Position numbers and translations under genes: made by a program. The notes under the pieces are model-generated. The model did no database searches. It was not told the DNA's origin and saw only the letters and a program-made list of their open reading frames with translations. DNA of 64,000 nt from Adineta ricciae (lineage: Eukaryota > Rotifera > Eurotatoria > Adinetida > Adinetidae): positions 1,364,001-1,428,000 of the forward strand of contig CAJNOJ010000002.1 in NCBI GenBank assembly GCA_905250025.1. The letters run 5' to 3'. Of this stretch, positions 11,568 to 23,378 are shown one piece after another (the stretch's first letter is position 1; every line of letters begins with the position of its first letter).

Positions 11568-14500
11568 ATGACGGAAATTGTCGATCAAACATTTCTTACG
11601 GCGCTACCTGATGACAAACAATTGAAATCATTTGTTCTCAGTGATGATGCAGATCAACTTGAACTTCAAGCTGAATCATCCCCTGATTTCGAGTACAAAT
11701 CTGTTACAAATGATGATGTGGAAGAAATTGAGGCAAAGAAAACTCCCGAGATTCCTGATAATACGTAAGTTCGAATGATTTTCGATTCCTCTAACTTTGT
11801 TGTCTTTCAACAATGAAGATCACAAGAGATCCCTTCGTCTCCACCTGTGATTATCGAAGATAATAACTTACAAGGCGCTTTTACACAGTCTGTCTATGAG
11901 TATGCAGGAATTATTTATAGTAAATCAGACAGTCCACACCAAAATAAACTTGATCATGATGTTCAAAACATTCTCGGTTCAAGTGATCCACCACCTGGTT
12001 TCGGTTTTCTACATCCGAAAGTGTATTATCTAACACAAAGTCGTCCCATTCCAATGGAACCACTGCAAGTTTGTATATCGATTTTATTCTTCGTTTTTCT
12101 TTTTCTCTTGAGAAGGAATAATAGTGGAACAGAGAAAGAAAGTAGAAAAATCAATTCGCATTGAAATGTCGATCATCTGTTGGCAAGTTTTTTCTTCTAT
12201 TTTTTTCGTTTGTTTTCAAATATACATATAAACATTAAGAAAAGAAATGAGTAAGAAGAAAAGAAGTTTTTTATGAGACACTTGCAGTTTGTTTTTTGTC
12301 TTTAAATTGACCAGGTGAGTATCGCTTTCAAGATTTTCGTCTTGTTTCTTCTTATTTTCAATTTAAACATTCTTGATGGAAACATTCGTATGTTTTGAAA
12401 TCTCGCCATGTTGGTTGTAAACCATTGAGTAAATGTTTCTGACAAACAACACACTTTTGTGCGTGAAATGGTTGATATTTACCTATGTAAAGCAATAATT
12501 TACTTAATGCCTGTTCAGGTTGAGTACCAAATGGTGCGTAGAAAACAGCAGCAGCGCGAATATGTCCAGCGATGATGTCTAAGGCACGATAGTTTGTTGC
12601 CAGTTTGTTGTTGAAATTCGTTGCAAATTGTTTTTTTTCATTTAATGGTTTGACCACAACATGCTCTACTGTACAGTGTCGAAGATACAGATAAATGTCC
12701 AAACCGGCTCGGAATAGACTGAATTCAATGATATTCAAATGATCAGATAAACGTTGAAGACTAATGGAATATTCTTTCGTTGCTGATTGTTGTTGCTGCT
12801 GTTGCTGAGCATCATATTGAGCGATAATACGGTCGATGAGCGGTGCCGATGGTCCATCCACACGTGAACGATTAGTGAAGCCGATACTGCGTTGATTACT
12901 ACGACGATAGAATTGGATAGTTGGATGAATGTAGGGAGAGATTTCCGCCAGTCTATCCGCCCACTTCGTCTGTGAAGCCCATTCATCCATGAATGTACCT
13001 TGTTTTTCATAGGATAATTCATTGTAATGGCTTATCAATGTCCACTGATTTTGCAATGCTTTAATATCGTACTGTTCGACTAAACTATTCAATTGATCCA
13101 GTGCTTGGCTCATATCGAACAGACGACGATCGATATTGTTTCGTATCGATGATTGGGTGGAATTGGACGACAGACTGGTCGCTGAAGAAGATTGATCATC
13201 TGTTTCGAGATGAGCCGCTTGTTTTGTTTTATTGAGCAATACTTGAAGACTTTCACGGAGACGTTGTGTTTGAACTAGACAACGTGCGATAATATCATCG
13301 TTTTGACTTTGATTCGGACGAGATTGTGGGTTCATCGGTGGATTAGCAGCGTTAGGATATGCTGGCGCCGCTGCTGCTGGTGGTTGTCCTCCTTGTATCA
13401 TAGGTTGCATTGAATTTGGAGGGGGACCTTGTTGTCCCATAGCACCGGGATTATTCATCATCATTTTTTCTGTTTAAACTTAATCTAGAATAAGAAAATA
13501 TAACATTTCTATTTCAATCTATATGTATATTTTAGGTTTGGAGAGGTTATAACGGCAACGTTTATTTCGTTCCTATAAAAGTACAAAAGCTCGATTCGAA
13601 TCGTCGTATTCAAGCAACGACACCACGTAAACCGACGTGTATTCGAACTGCGCCGCCATCATCGACCCGCCTGCAACGATCTCGTACCACAGCATCTGAG
13701 CGACGAAGTCGAAAATCGTTAACATATAAAAGTAATTCGAGTAAAGAAAGAAACACTAGTACCAATCGTTCACTGTCCAGTCATAAAGGTTGCGGCCAAA
13801 CAGTTTCAAGCGAAAATGAATTGATCAACAATACACTAACAACATTTAGCGAAAGTGAAAACGTTCCCGAAGAAAACAAAAGCGAATCAAAAACAATGTG
13901 GCGTTCTGTAGTTACTTGTATGCCCGCGCCGAAGAAACCAATCTCTAAACGAAGTCAACATGCTCTCGATGATATACGAGCTATGAAACAGCAACATATC
14001 CTACAAGATCCTATTGGATCGAATCGTCCCGTTCTACCGAATATCCGATTGGTGCCTAAGACGAAATTTCTCTACAAAGGTTTAGCGTTCAAAGAAGTGA
14101 AGAAAATATCCGGAATTACCGACGAATACGAGGACATTAGTTTAAATTCATTGAAAAGACCGTTAGTCGATTATAGTCGTACTGAAGCATATATGCGACA
14201 CGAGATCAATGCTGCGCGATCGAAACAGAAACCTCGACAGAAACTAAACGCACAAAATGCAAACGATGAGCCGATGACAAGAAGTCAAACCGTGCTTGAT
14301 ATACGCGAAACACGTAAGCGTATCGTCAAAGGTACAACTGCTACACATTATCCTGCATCGAAAAGACCAGGGCGACCTGAAAGAAATGAATTATCAGGCT
14401 CTGAAGTACTTGTTCCAATCCGAAATTTCAGTTCATTAAGTAATGTACCTATCTCAACATCTGTTGTCTGTCCATCATTACCTGCACAACATTACAAGGC

Positions 14501-14732
14501 TGGATATACTTCACCGATGACATCTCAAAATTTTGATATACCTTCAATCGAAACGAATCTCACAGTCTCGATCGTTCAACAGCCAGAACAACGTCCGCCG
14601 ACAGGAAAGTCATCTACTATAAGTCAAGCGATGAATACAAGTGAAATAACGCTCTTAACTAAATATGTAAAACGACCACGAAGTACGGCTCGTCAGGCAC
14701 CAGCAGAATCAGTAGTGACATATAAGAAATAA
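11568..14732 (+). CDS. unrecognised 547-aa basic, low-complexity protein with MED27 inside its large intron
   Basis: Three exons, 11568-11764, 11819-12068 and 13536-14732, join in frame. The second intron (12069-13535, 1467 nt, GT..AG, phase 0) is about 30 times the local norm and contains MED27 on the opposite strand. The N-terminal 150 residues are acidic. The block HPKVYYLTQSRPI leads across the intron into VWRGYNGNVYFVPIKV, which looks like one continuous folded strand region. The rest is basic and Ser/Thr/Arg-rich, with basic stretches such as RKRIVKG and KYVKRPRSTAR and no zinc finger, kinase or membrane motif. I do not recognise the family. The alternative is two separate plus-strand genes, but the open, ATG-poor start of the third exon and the matching phase favour one gene. 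Confidence 0.55.
12358..13464 (-). CDS. MED27: Mediator complex subunit 27
   Basis: A single-exon 368-aa protein. MED27 is part of the Mediator tail/upper module that links transcription factors to RNA polymerase II. After a Pro/Gly/Gln-rich N-terminus comes a helical region (LVQTQRLRESLQVLLNKTK, then LFDMSQALDQLNSLVEQYD). A poly-Gln run sits near residue 225. The diagnostic C-terminus has a C-x2-C pair (KCVVCQKHLLNG), PTWRDFKTYE and a final H-x3-C. The PTWRDF block and terminal His/Cys match the MED27 C-terminal signature. The protein is slightly longer than the human one (about 311 aa) because of the low-complexity inserts. It lies wholly inside an intron of the plus-strand gene at 11568-14732. 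The lack of introns in a gene-dense, intron-rich region could point to an old retrocopy origin (inference). Confidence 0.88.
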   Translation of the reverse strand: MMMNNPGAMGQQGPPPNSMQPMIQGGQPPAAAAPAYPNAANPPMNPQSRPNQSQNDDIIARCLVQTQRLRESLQVLLNKTKQAAHLETDDQSSSATSLSSNSTQSSIRNNIDRRLFDMSQALDQLNSLVEQYDIKALQNQWTLISHYNELSYEKQGTFMDEWASQTKWADRLAEISPYIHPTIQFYRRSNQRSIGFTNRSRVDGPSAPLIDRIIAQYDAQQQQQQQSATKEYSISLQRLSDHLNIIEFSLFRAGLDIYLYLRHCTVEHVVVKPLNEKKQFATNFNNKLATNYRALDIIAGHIRAAAVFYAPFGTQPEQALSKLLLYIGKYQPFHAQKCVVCQKHLLNGLQPTWRDFKTYECFHQECLN

Positions 14733-14871
14733 CTAAATGTATAGACACTATAAATTTTCATGAAAAGAAAAACCAAACAAAACATATCGTCACACCTTTA
14801 TTTTCAACTTTTTTTTTGTTTCAAAGATCACAATAAGAAATGAAAAACAAACTAACGAAATTTTTCTTTTT

Positions 14872-17800
14872 TTACTTCGATGATTTTACTTTCAAACGCT
14901 TCACCGGTGCTGTTAGAGCGCTATCTACTTCGTCTATGCTTGTTTTATTCTTAGGCATAGGTGGAACACTAAAACCTTCTATAGCTGGCTTAACCAAATG
15001 AATTTGGATACGCTGTCGTTGAACATTATTACTGTCTACACTTATCTGGACAGTCACTGGATCAAACATATGAATAGTAATATTATTAATTGTTTGTGTC
15101 GCTTCCTAAAATGGTCAAGTGGTGGATGAAAGCATATAATACTTCGTAGCATGGTGAACATACTTCTTCATTGAATTCTCCGACTGATTTACCATCCTTA
15201 TCTCGAAGAAACAACGTGGTTTCTAAACCGTAACGAGGAAGTAAAATTTGTAACGCATTTTTTCGTACAGCAAACACGTAACCATCTTCATCTGTATGCA
15301 TATTTTTGAAAAATAGCTATAAAACAATCAAAAACAAAGCTACTCTACGCCAATCTGTAAACACAAATATCTACTTGAGTATGTAAATCAACTGACGCTC
15401 GTGCTGCATATTGCGCCATTCGATGACGATAATTCAGATTATTGCATACTTGTTGCAATACACGTTTATTCAATAGATCAGGAAATGTGGCGTCAGCTTG
15501 AATACCAGCAGCTAATAATCGATGAACAAGAACATCAGCGTATCTGAACGAAAGCGAACCGATCACGAATCAGAACGAAAAAACGAGTTTCATTTCATTT
15601 ACCGTCGAATAGGTGAAGTAAAGTGCGTGTAGATAGGTGTTGCTAAACCATAATGTTCAAAACTTTTGATGTCAGATTCGAATCCGCTGCAAAAGTAAAC
15701 GGCTTGCATCATACAACGTGTTGCAAGCATTCGAAGCATTGTATTAAAATACGGATGAGCCGGTAGGACAGCTTGATCAAGTGAATCAGCTAACTCTTTG
15801 CCCGTATTTGCTCTAATTTGACAACCCTGCGAAAGATTAAAAAAAAACAAGATCTTCTTTTTCTATGAGATGTCGAGATTAGTTTACTTTTGTTTCCGCA
15901 GCTTTAACAAGTGGATCGAAATTAGAGATTGGCGGTGCAGGATGTTTACGTAAACATGCACAGTCAGGAAACAATTCATAGATCTTTTCAGCAACACTAA
16001 TATTCGCTAAAAGCATAAATTCTTCCACGAGCCAATTGGTCTCTCTATCAGAAACATCATATTGTCTGTTTTGTTCTTCAAAATCAAAGATGTGTTTACC
16101 TTAATTCTTTGTTCATAACACTTAATGGATCGTGTGTTTCCGTATCGAGTTGAAATCGAACTTCGGATGATTCGAGTACTAGTGCACCTTTGTCCATACG
16201 TTTTTGACGTAATTGTGCGGCAATCGAATGCAAACGTCGTAAGCTCTTAGCTATTTCGTCATTGATACCGGCATCGTCTTTGATGGCTTGAGCTTGTTCG
16301 TATGTCATAGCAGCCTATAAGAGATGTTTCATGAGAATAAAAAGCATTACAACAAATTGATGTAAGTACGTACTCGACTTTTGATGATGGATTTATGAAA
16401 TTTTGTGTTTACTATTTTAGCATCTGGGGTCATTTCCCAACGAACAGAAAATGCAAAACTAGATTGATTGATCGAAGAAAAAAGTACTACAATCATGTAC
16501 ATCTTAATCTGTTTACCGTTCTTCGCCGCCACGTAGTGAACAAAGATTTCCACTGAGTAACACTGGCAACATATCAATACGTCGATCTGTTAGATAAACT
16601 GTTGTACCACGTTCACGAGCTTCTAGATCTATCGCCGTGTTGGGTCGTACAAAATGTGTGACATCGGCTATATGAACACCACACTAATGGAAAATACAGT
16701 TCGTGGTTTTCGATTATTGAAAATCATAGCTTTACTTCGTAGTTGCCATTTTCCAGCAGACGACAATGCAGAGCATCGTCAATATCAGTACAACCAGGTG
16801 GATCAATACTACAGATACAAAACTCGCGTAGATCAACGCGACTAGCTAGATCCTGAGTAGAATGGACAGATACAATAAGATACTAGACGAGAAGAACAAA
16901 CATACTTCTTCAGTGATTATCCAAGGTAATTTAGGTAAACAATCAAGTACAGCTTCGGGAAATTCATGATGAAGGATGTCATTCTCGGCTAGGATAACTT
17001 CATTTTCTGTTTCTTTGTCACCAAGTTTGCCAAGTGTTTTGATAAAATGACCCTGCATTCGAAAAAGAAAAACAGAGAATTGTTTGTTTATTTTTACTAC
17101 TCGAATTTATCGAAGACGCACATGTGGATAACGGGATAAGCGCGGCCAATGATCGATTTGTACCATCACTCGGCTATTCTTCAATTCTTCTGCTTGACGA
17201 CTTTCAATACGAATCTTAGGAATACGTCGTTCATGTGGAAGAAATAAATGAAATTTCGCCTAAATTAAAACTCAAGATCTCGCAAATAATCATTCCGCGT
17301 GAACGTCTTACGCCAGGTAATGACTCTTGTAAAATACCACAATATTGTCTCCAATTTCGTTTAATTATTGCAACAACACGACAAGACGCAGTTTTCTTCG
17401 ACGATATCCCAGGAACAACTAAACCTGTTTCTTCCTACAGGAAAACAAAAGAAGTAACATACTTCTGTCCGTTTGCAATCCACTCGATTACTTGTTCAAT
17501 AACCAAATCACCCTGATCATCGTCTTTATCATCGATAACTAAACTAAACGGTGTAGCCCATTCTTGTTCAGATAGAACTTCAACAGCAACAACATCATCA
17601 TGCACAGCACGATTTAAATTTCGATAACCTTGAACGAATAACTAAATTGAAGACGAGACAAGCGTGAAAATCTATTGAGAAGAGTTTCATCTGACTTGAT
17701 TGTATTTCTCCGAATCTTGCACGAAAACATTTGCTTCGAGATAATTCTCACGACTTGCTTGAAATGTTCCTTGGAGATATTTACCAGATTTGATGCCACG

Positions 17801-18835
17801 TTGAACTTCGGACAAAGGTATGTGTTCAGGAAAGATGATCTACACGAGAGAGATAGATGAACATTGAGAAGAACTCTTTCACTCGTCATTACCTCTTTTC
17901 GTTTACCGAGATCTTTTTCTAAATCAAAAGATTCTTCTTTCAAAACTAGACGATCTAGTAATTCTGGACGATTGTATGTGGAGATATATTCTTTCACTAG
18001 AACAAGCAAAGATTCAGTTCGATGGATACATTAAAATACAACTTACAAGAGAAAGCAAGTAAACCATCATTGCGAGCATGATCACGGTTTGCTATATCAT
18101 CGGTGAGAAGGACAATCGAGACTAGAGACAAACAGATCGATAAATTAGCACCGGGCATTTTTGAATAGCCTTTTATATTACTTTGGCTTTTCAAATGTTC
18201 ATTGTAAAACTGCGCTATTCTCCGAATTGCTCGGTCATTGCGATCATTCGGCGATTCACCTGTTTGTCGTAAAACAAACGTGTTCCTACACACCAGTACA
18301 AAAGCATCTAGGAATCGAATTGCTACATTTTTGAAAACATACTTGTTGAATTCATTAATAAACACGAAAAACTTCCTTTCTGGGACTGCTATGATACTTC
18401 TTATTCGTTTATATATCGCTAAACTTTTATGTCGAACCTATCAAATACAAATCTGTACATCATCAATCATCTATATCATTTCTCACCTCATCAAGTACAA
18501 TCTGTGGAACAATCACATTTGTAAATAATGGATCTTCAAGAAGATCAACCTAAACGAAAATCGGAAGTCAGTTATCTCTTGCAAGAGTTCGCTTGCTTTA
18601 CTTGTTGTAAGACAATATTCGTATCAACAAGGAGATAATGTCCATTCGGCACAAGACTATTTCCATTGTTCATCTGCTTATCAAGTACAGTTGATTGATC
18701 AGTTGGACATTGTTGACATATATGTGATCCACATGGAATATCCGTACGTAAATACAACTCATGGGTGATTTTTAGTACATGACCACGACGTGTTTTACGT
18801 AGGAAAGAATTCAAACGACGTGTGTTGTCAATCAT
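14872..18835 (-). CDS. DIS3: exosome 3'-5' exoribonuclease/endonuclease DIS3 (RRP44)
   Basis: DIS3 is the catalytic subunit of the nuclear and cytoplasmic RNA exosome. Exon 1 (18602-18835) starts at ATG 18835. It carries the [10 protein letters not shown] start block, the three-Cys CR3 motif (CGSHICQQC) and HYLLVDTN with the first PIN-domain Asp. Later exons give NDRNDRAIR (a PIN acidic residue) and LTDDIANR. Cold-shock domains follow in the 17.1-17.9 kb exons. The RNB domain contains [17 protein letters not shown] near 16.8 kb, with its catalytic Asp cluster intact, then [14 protein letters not shown] and [28 protein letters not shown]. The C-terminal S1 domain ends in a basic KRLKVKSSK tail. 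The coding region is split into well over ten exons by introns of about 50 nt. Its 3' end is 139 nt from the convergent end of the gene at 11568-14732. Confidence 0.93.
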
Positions 18836-19389
18836 ATTCTATCTGTAAGAAGAGATATTGATACAAAAAAAGAACGATTTGTTTTCTTTTGTAATCTTTA
18901 TATAAACACATACAGAACAATTGCACACAATTTATTTGTTTTTTTTCTTTCGAATTCACGACATATACACACAAACAGAAAAGTATGACAGAATGGAAAC
19001 TCGATTTGATTATTTCTAGTGAATCATTAAGAAAAGATCAACATAATATTCATAATGTCTTTTTTTCTTTCGACATCAATACACTGTTCGAGATCAAAGA
19101 GAAAAAGACTTCGAGAATAGAAAGAAAACGAAAACACGCGTTGGGATAGGTGTAGAGCAAAAAGAAGCTTTGTTTCACTGTTGGTATCCAAAGAAAATAA
19201 GATGGAAGTGATTATTAAACAAGCACAAAGTAATTTGGTGAAATTATATGTAAGAATAAGACTATAAGACAGAGAGAATGAAACTCGCTTTGAAGGCAGG
19301 CATATACACGCTATCGATAGGTTGAGTTCGATTTTAGAAGTGTATCTGGTAGAATCGGAAAAATCAGTGATAATCGATGATGAAAAGAA
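18836..19389. other. spacer between the Src-type kinase and DIS3 (same strand)
   Basis: No coding signal. The plus strand is A/T-rich with poly-purine runs around 19080-19180. It presumably contains the kinase 3' UTR and the DIS3 promoter. Confidence 0.5.
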
Positions 19390-21832
19390 TCACGTCTAAA
19401 TTAAAATAGGAATAATGATTGATTTTAAAGAAAATGACATACTTCTCGATAGTTTGGCTCAGCTTGAATCATGAATTCATCAAAACGCATGTAGAGAGTT
19501 TCAAATGTAGGTCGATTATCTGGATTCTCTTCCCAACATGAAGACATTATCTGATAGTAAAGTTCGTGACAATCATTGGGCTACAAACAAATACTTCTAT
19601 TATCATTATCGAGCAAAACTATCGATTGATTACTTTTGGCATTCGGTATCCACTTAGAACTGCTTGTAATGCTTCATTATTTGACATACCAGGATATGGA
19701 TTTGAACCATGTGTAATTAATTCATAGAGAAGAATGCCAAAACTCCATACGTCGGATTTTGTTGTATATTCTTTTTTCGTCGCTGCTTCGGGCGCGGTCC
19801 ATTTAATTGGAAACTGTGACTCGCGATCGACTAGAAGGCGACCACCTTGAAGGATTTTTGCCAAACCAAAATCAGCAATTTTCACTAAATCTAATTCACC
19901 AACAAGAATATTTCGAGCTGAAATTAAAAAAAGTAACATGTGAATTTAGTTTCCAAGATTTTGCGTTGACGTGATTTGACAAAAGTTCATTGACGAATAG
20001 TTAGTCTCATGAGAATAACCTCTGATTTTGATCGTGAAACGCTTTACTGGGAAAAGTTACACAATCAGATTTCGTCTCGTGGGAATATATAAATGTTATC
20101 ATAATCGGTTTTTTCCGAACCACTGATCATTTTTTTTCTCCTTGACTTAACGGTCGCTGAGTCGATTTTCGATTGAGTATACTAGCTCTATGATTCCTGT
20201 CAATTGAATCAAATCGATTTCCTTGCTTTGCATATTCAGAAAATCTTCTAGCATCTCTCGTATCGAAATATATTGAGATTAACATACCAGCTAGATCACA
20301 ATGTACATAACGTTTTTGTTCTAAATACGCCATTCCATTAGCAATCTATGCAATAAAAACGTAACAGATTTGTTTTTCTTCATAGGAAAATCGAAATGAT
20401 CTTGTTTACTTGAGCAGCAAAATCTAGAACTGTTTTAAATTTAATATTTTTGCCTTGTCCATCACGTAAATAATTCAGTAGACAACCATTAGCCATAAAT
20501 TCAGTAACAATGAAAATAGGCTCCACTTGTGTACAAACTCCATATAATCGTACGATATTTTTATGTAAAAGGTCTTTCATTATTTTGGCTTCGTCAAGAA
20601 ATTTATCCACGTTGTAAATTCGATTTTTATTATCAGTCTTCATATATTTGATAGCCACATCTCGTTGACCATATTTGCCTTTGTAAACTTCACCATAATT
20701 TCCTCGACCGAGTAGATCCGTTCGTGAAAGTTGAGAACGATCTAATTCTAATAAACCATGTCGATCTGCAGGAACAGTTGGTTCAGTTTTTCGACAAGGA
20801 CCCGTTAGTAAACAACATAAACCATCAACATTATCTTTAAAAGTAAAATATGTTCACAATTAGTCTTCGACTAAATATCTTAAATCATTTACTCTACCTC
20901 GGTAATGATCGACAAGTTCTTGTAGATTTGGGAATAATGTTTTACTACTAATATAGTACATTCCTTGATTTGTTCGACGTATTCGATAATGTTTCACATG
21001 AAAATGTTTGTCTTTGCTTAAATCCAAAACCGATAATGACTCCTGTCCTTTATCGACGAAGAAAAATAAAATTAGAACGATACCTTTACTTGTATGAAAA
21101 CACTTACCTTGATTTGTATCCGATGGTCGGATTAAAAATGTTCCTTTGCCATTATGTGGCTGTTCGAGAAAACGTTCTGCATCTCGACGATTGGTTTCTG
21201 TGAAATACCATCTAAAATAATTCAGTGATCCTCTTTAAAACTCCTATCGACTACAACACGTCGAATCATTTACTCATATGCTGTTAAATCATTTAATGGT
21301 GATATATAATTTGCTGGAACATAACCCATTTGTTTAGTTCGCTGATTTTTTGCTTGCCACCAATCATTATACCTGAAGAAATTGATTCTCTTCAAGCAAT
21401 GTACGTTCATGAAGATCAAATCACTTACGTATATCGATCGAGAATTTCTAGCTTATCACCTTTTACAAAACTTAATTCACCTGTCGTTGACGATCCATTG
21501 AAATCATAATTAGCAACGTAAATTATTTTGTTTCCATTCGATTTTGGATTCGTATTCATATGATGAGAATGATTATGTTGCTGATATTGTTGTGGTGTGG
21601 AATTTGTCACATACTGAATTGGTCCATTCGCTACGGTCGAATGTCCGACATATCCGTTGTGATACTGCTGAGCAGAATGTTGGGAATAGCCGTTGATTTG
21701 TGAAGGATAGGATCGTGGATTTGTCGATCCCGCCACTTGTTTTTGTATCGCAGAATTAGGAGGATATGTATCTGGATATTTGTATTTGTTTTCACGCGCT
21801 TTTGAACGCGAAGTTCCAGACCGATTTCCCAT
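19390..21832 (-). CDS. Src-type non-receptor tyrosine kinase (SH3-SH2-kinase), non-RD catalytic loop
   Basis: Met-Gly start ([11 protein letters not shown]) fits N-myristoylation. An Asn/Gln/Ser-rich unique region is followed by an SH3 domain ([17 protein letters not shown], then NDWWQAKN and GYVPANYI). The SH2 domain is split by introns, with the phosphotyrosine-binding Arg in FLIRPSD. The kinase domain has [17 protein letters not shown], the helix-C Glu, DFG, WTAPEA and [11 protein letters not shown]. The tail EPNYRE keeps the Tyr equivalent to Src Tyr527. Two oddities occur together: the catalytic loop reads HCDLAARN instead of HRDLAARN, and the activation loop between DFG and FPIKW has no Tyr. 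The intron splitting HCDLA from ARN is about 370 nt, far above the local norm. The stop at 19390 assumes removal of a last 47-nt intron; without that splice the frame ends at 19425. The AARN form is closer to FRK/Csk/Abl-like loops than to vertebrate Src (RAAN). Confidence 0.88.
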
Positions 21833-23378
21833 GCGAACTTATGATGACATAAAGTAGAGATTGGATGTCACATAAACAGACGTATTAGAATCTGTTTAGA
21901 TAATCTAGAAAACATTAGATGTGAAACAAATTGATCGACATTATCAATTGTTGAGGTTGTTATTAGTGTTATTTGATGTATAAGTTCAACTTACTTTCCC
22001 TTCCACTACTATAACTCATCATCGCTCGCTCGCTCGATCGTTCGTTAACCAAGAACGAGAGATTTGTTTTAGCCAATTGAATCTATATGTCAATGTTAGC
22101 TTTTATCGATTTTTAATTATGTCGATTAAATTTCGATTATCAACATAAAATTATTGTAGAAAATAATTCTTTTCCCCCTATTCAATCCTTAAACATTGCA
22201 AATAAATAAAAACTCTTGTTCATGGCGACATCTATAGCAGCGATATCTGTTACACACATATGTGTGTTATACATACGTTGTTCTTTTTCTAGCGAGAATT
22301 CGTGAAGGAATGATTGTCTAATTTCAATCGAGTATAGAATTTCTTCGTCGATTTCCAACGACAAGACCAGACATGTTAAGAGCATATGTTGTATATGGTA
22401 ATCGTAGATCCTATTCCTTCAATAACATCTTTGCAGAATGAGAGAATTGCAATGAAAAGGACGATGATAATCTGATCAAGATACGTCTGAGTTTCATTCT
22501 AATTAAATAGACGAGTTACTTCAAGGAAGTATGATGATTATTTGCCAGAAGATAAAGCAAAGAACGACGATTGTGACTGTTTGACTCACTCCCCTCACTA
22601 CAAGATTCTAATTGAATCGACAGCGGAAAATCATCGAATAGTCAAAACAAACAATCATATTTAATTATACGATATGGATATGTTTCATCTCTCAATACAT
22701 TATCTTTGTCAATCTGACGATCAGACGAACACTGTCTATTCGAGCAAATTTAACAATTTGACCGAAGTGATATGCTTTCAATTGATAATTATATAATCAT
22801 TTGTCGTCAGAATCAGAATGTGAGTATCAACTAGATCCAAAGGCAATCTTGGGAAATGAATACCTAATTGAATTAGATATCACTGCAAGGAACTGTTATT
22901 GCAATGCTCAAGAGATTAAAATGTGAAACATGAGACAACTATTCGAATTCTGATCAAAAGGTCACAACAAGAGTTGAGCTACAGATGAACAAATATAACA
23001 AAACGAAAGCTTTCAGTTCGCATGCACTTGATTTGTGCTTGAATAATGTACCTGTATCTGATTGATATCTCACTTAATCAATGAATCGATTGCTAATACT
23101 ATTAGCCTATCAATGCACCTTCATCAGTTCGATTTAAGACGATAGATTTGTATCTTTAGTGTTTCTTTTCAACCGACAACATTCAAGGTCATTTGACATG
23201 TTCGTCGCACATGAATTCGGTGACCATGAGCAACGTCTCGAGACTAAATTGATTTTTTATCATTTATTCGAATGTTATGCAACTCAGTATAAATAATAGA
23301 GTTTATTTCTACAACTGATGTAACCGACTATTGAATCGAAGATTTTCACGTTCTCGTTTTTGTCAGTATCTTCAAGTT
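21833..23378. other. intergenic, upstream of the Src-type kinase
   Basis: No credible coding frame. A short GCTCGCTCGCTCGATCG run lies near 22025-22042 and could belong to a 5' UTR or promoter. A likely GTAAG donor sits close to the same spot. Otherwise the sequence is unremarkable and AT-rich. Confidence 0.5.
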
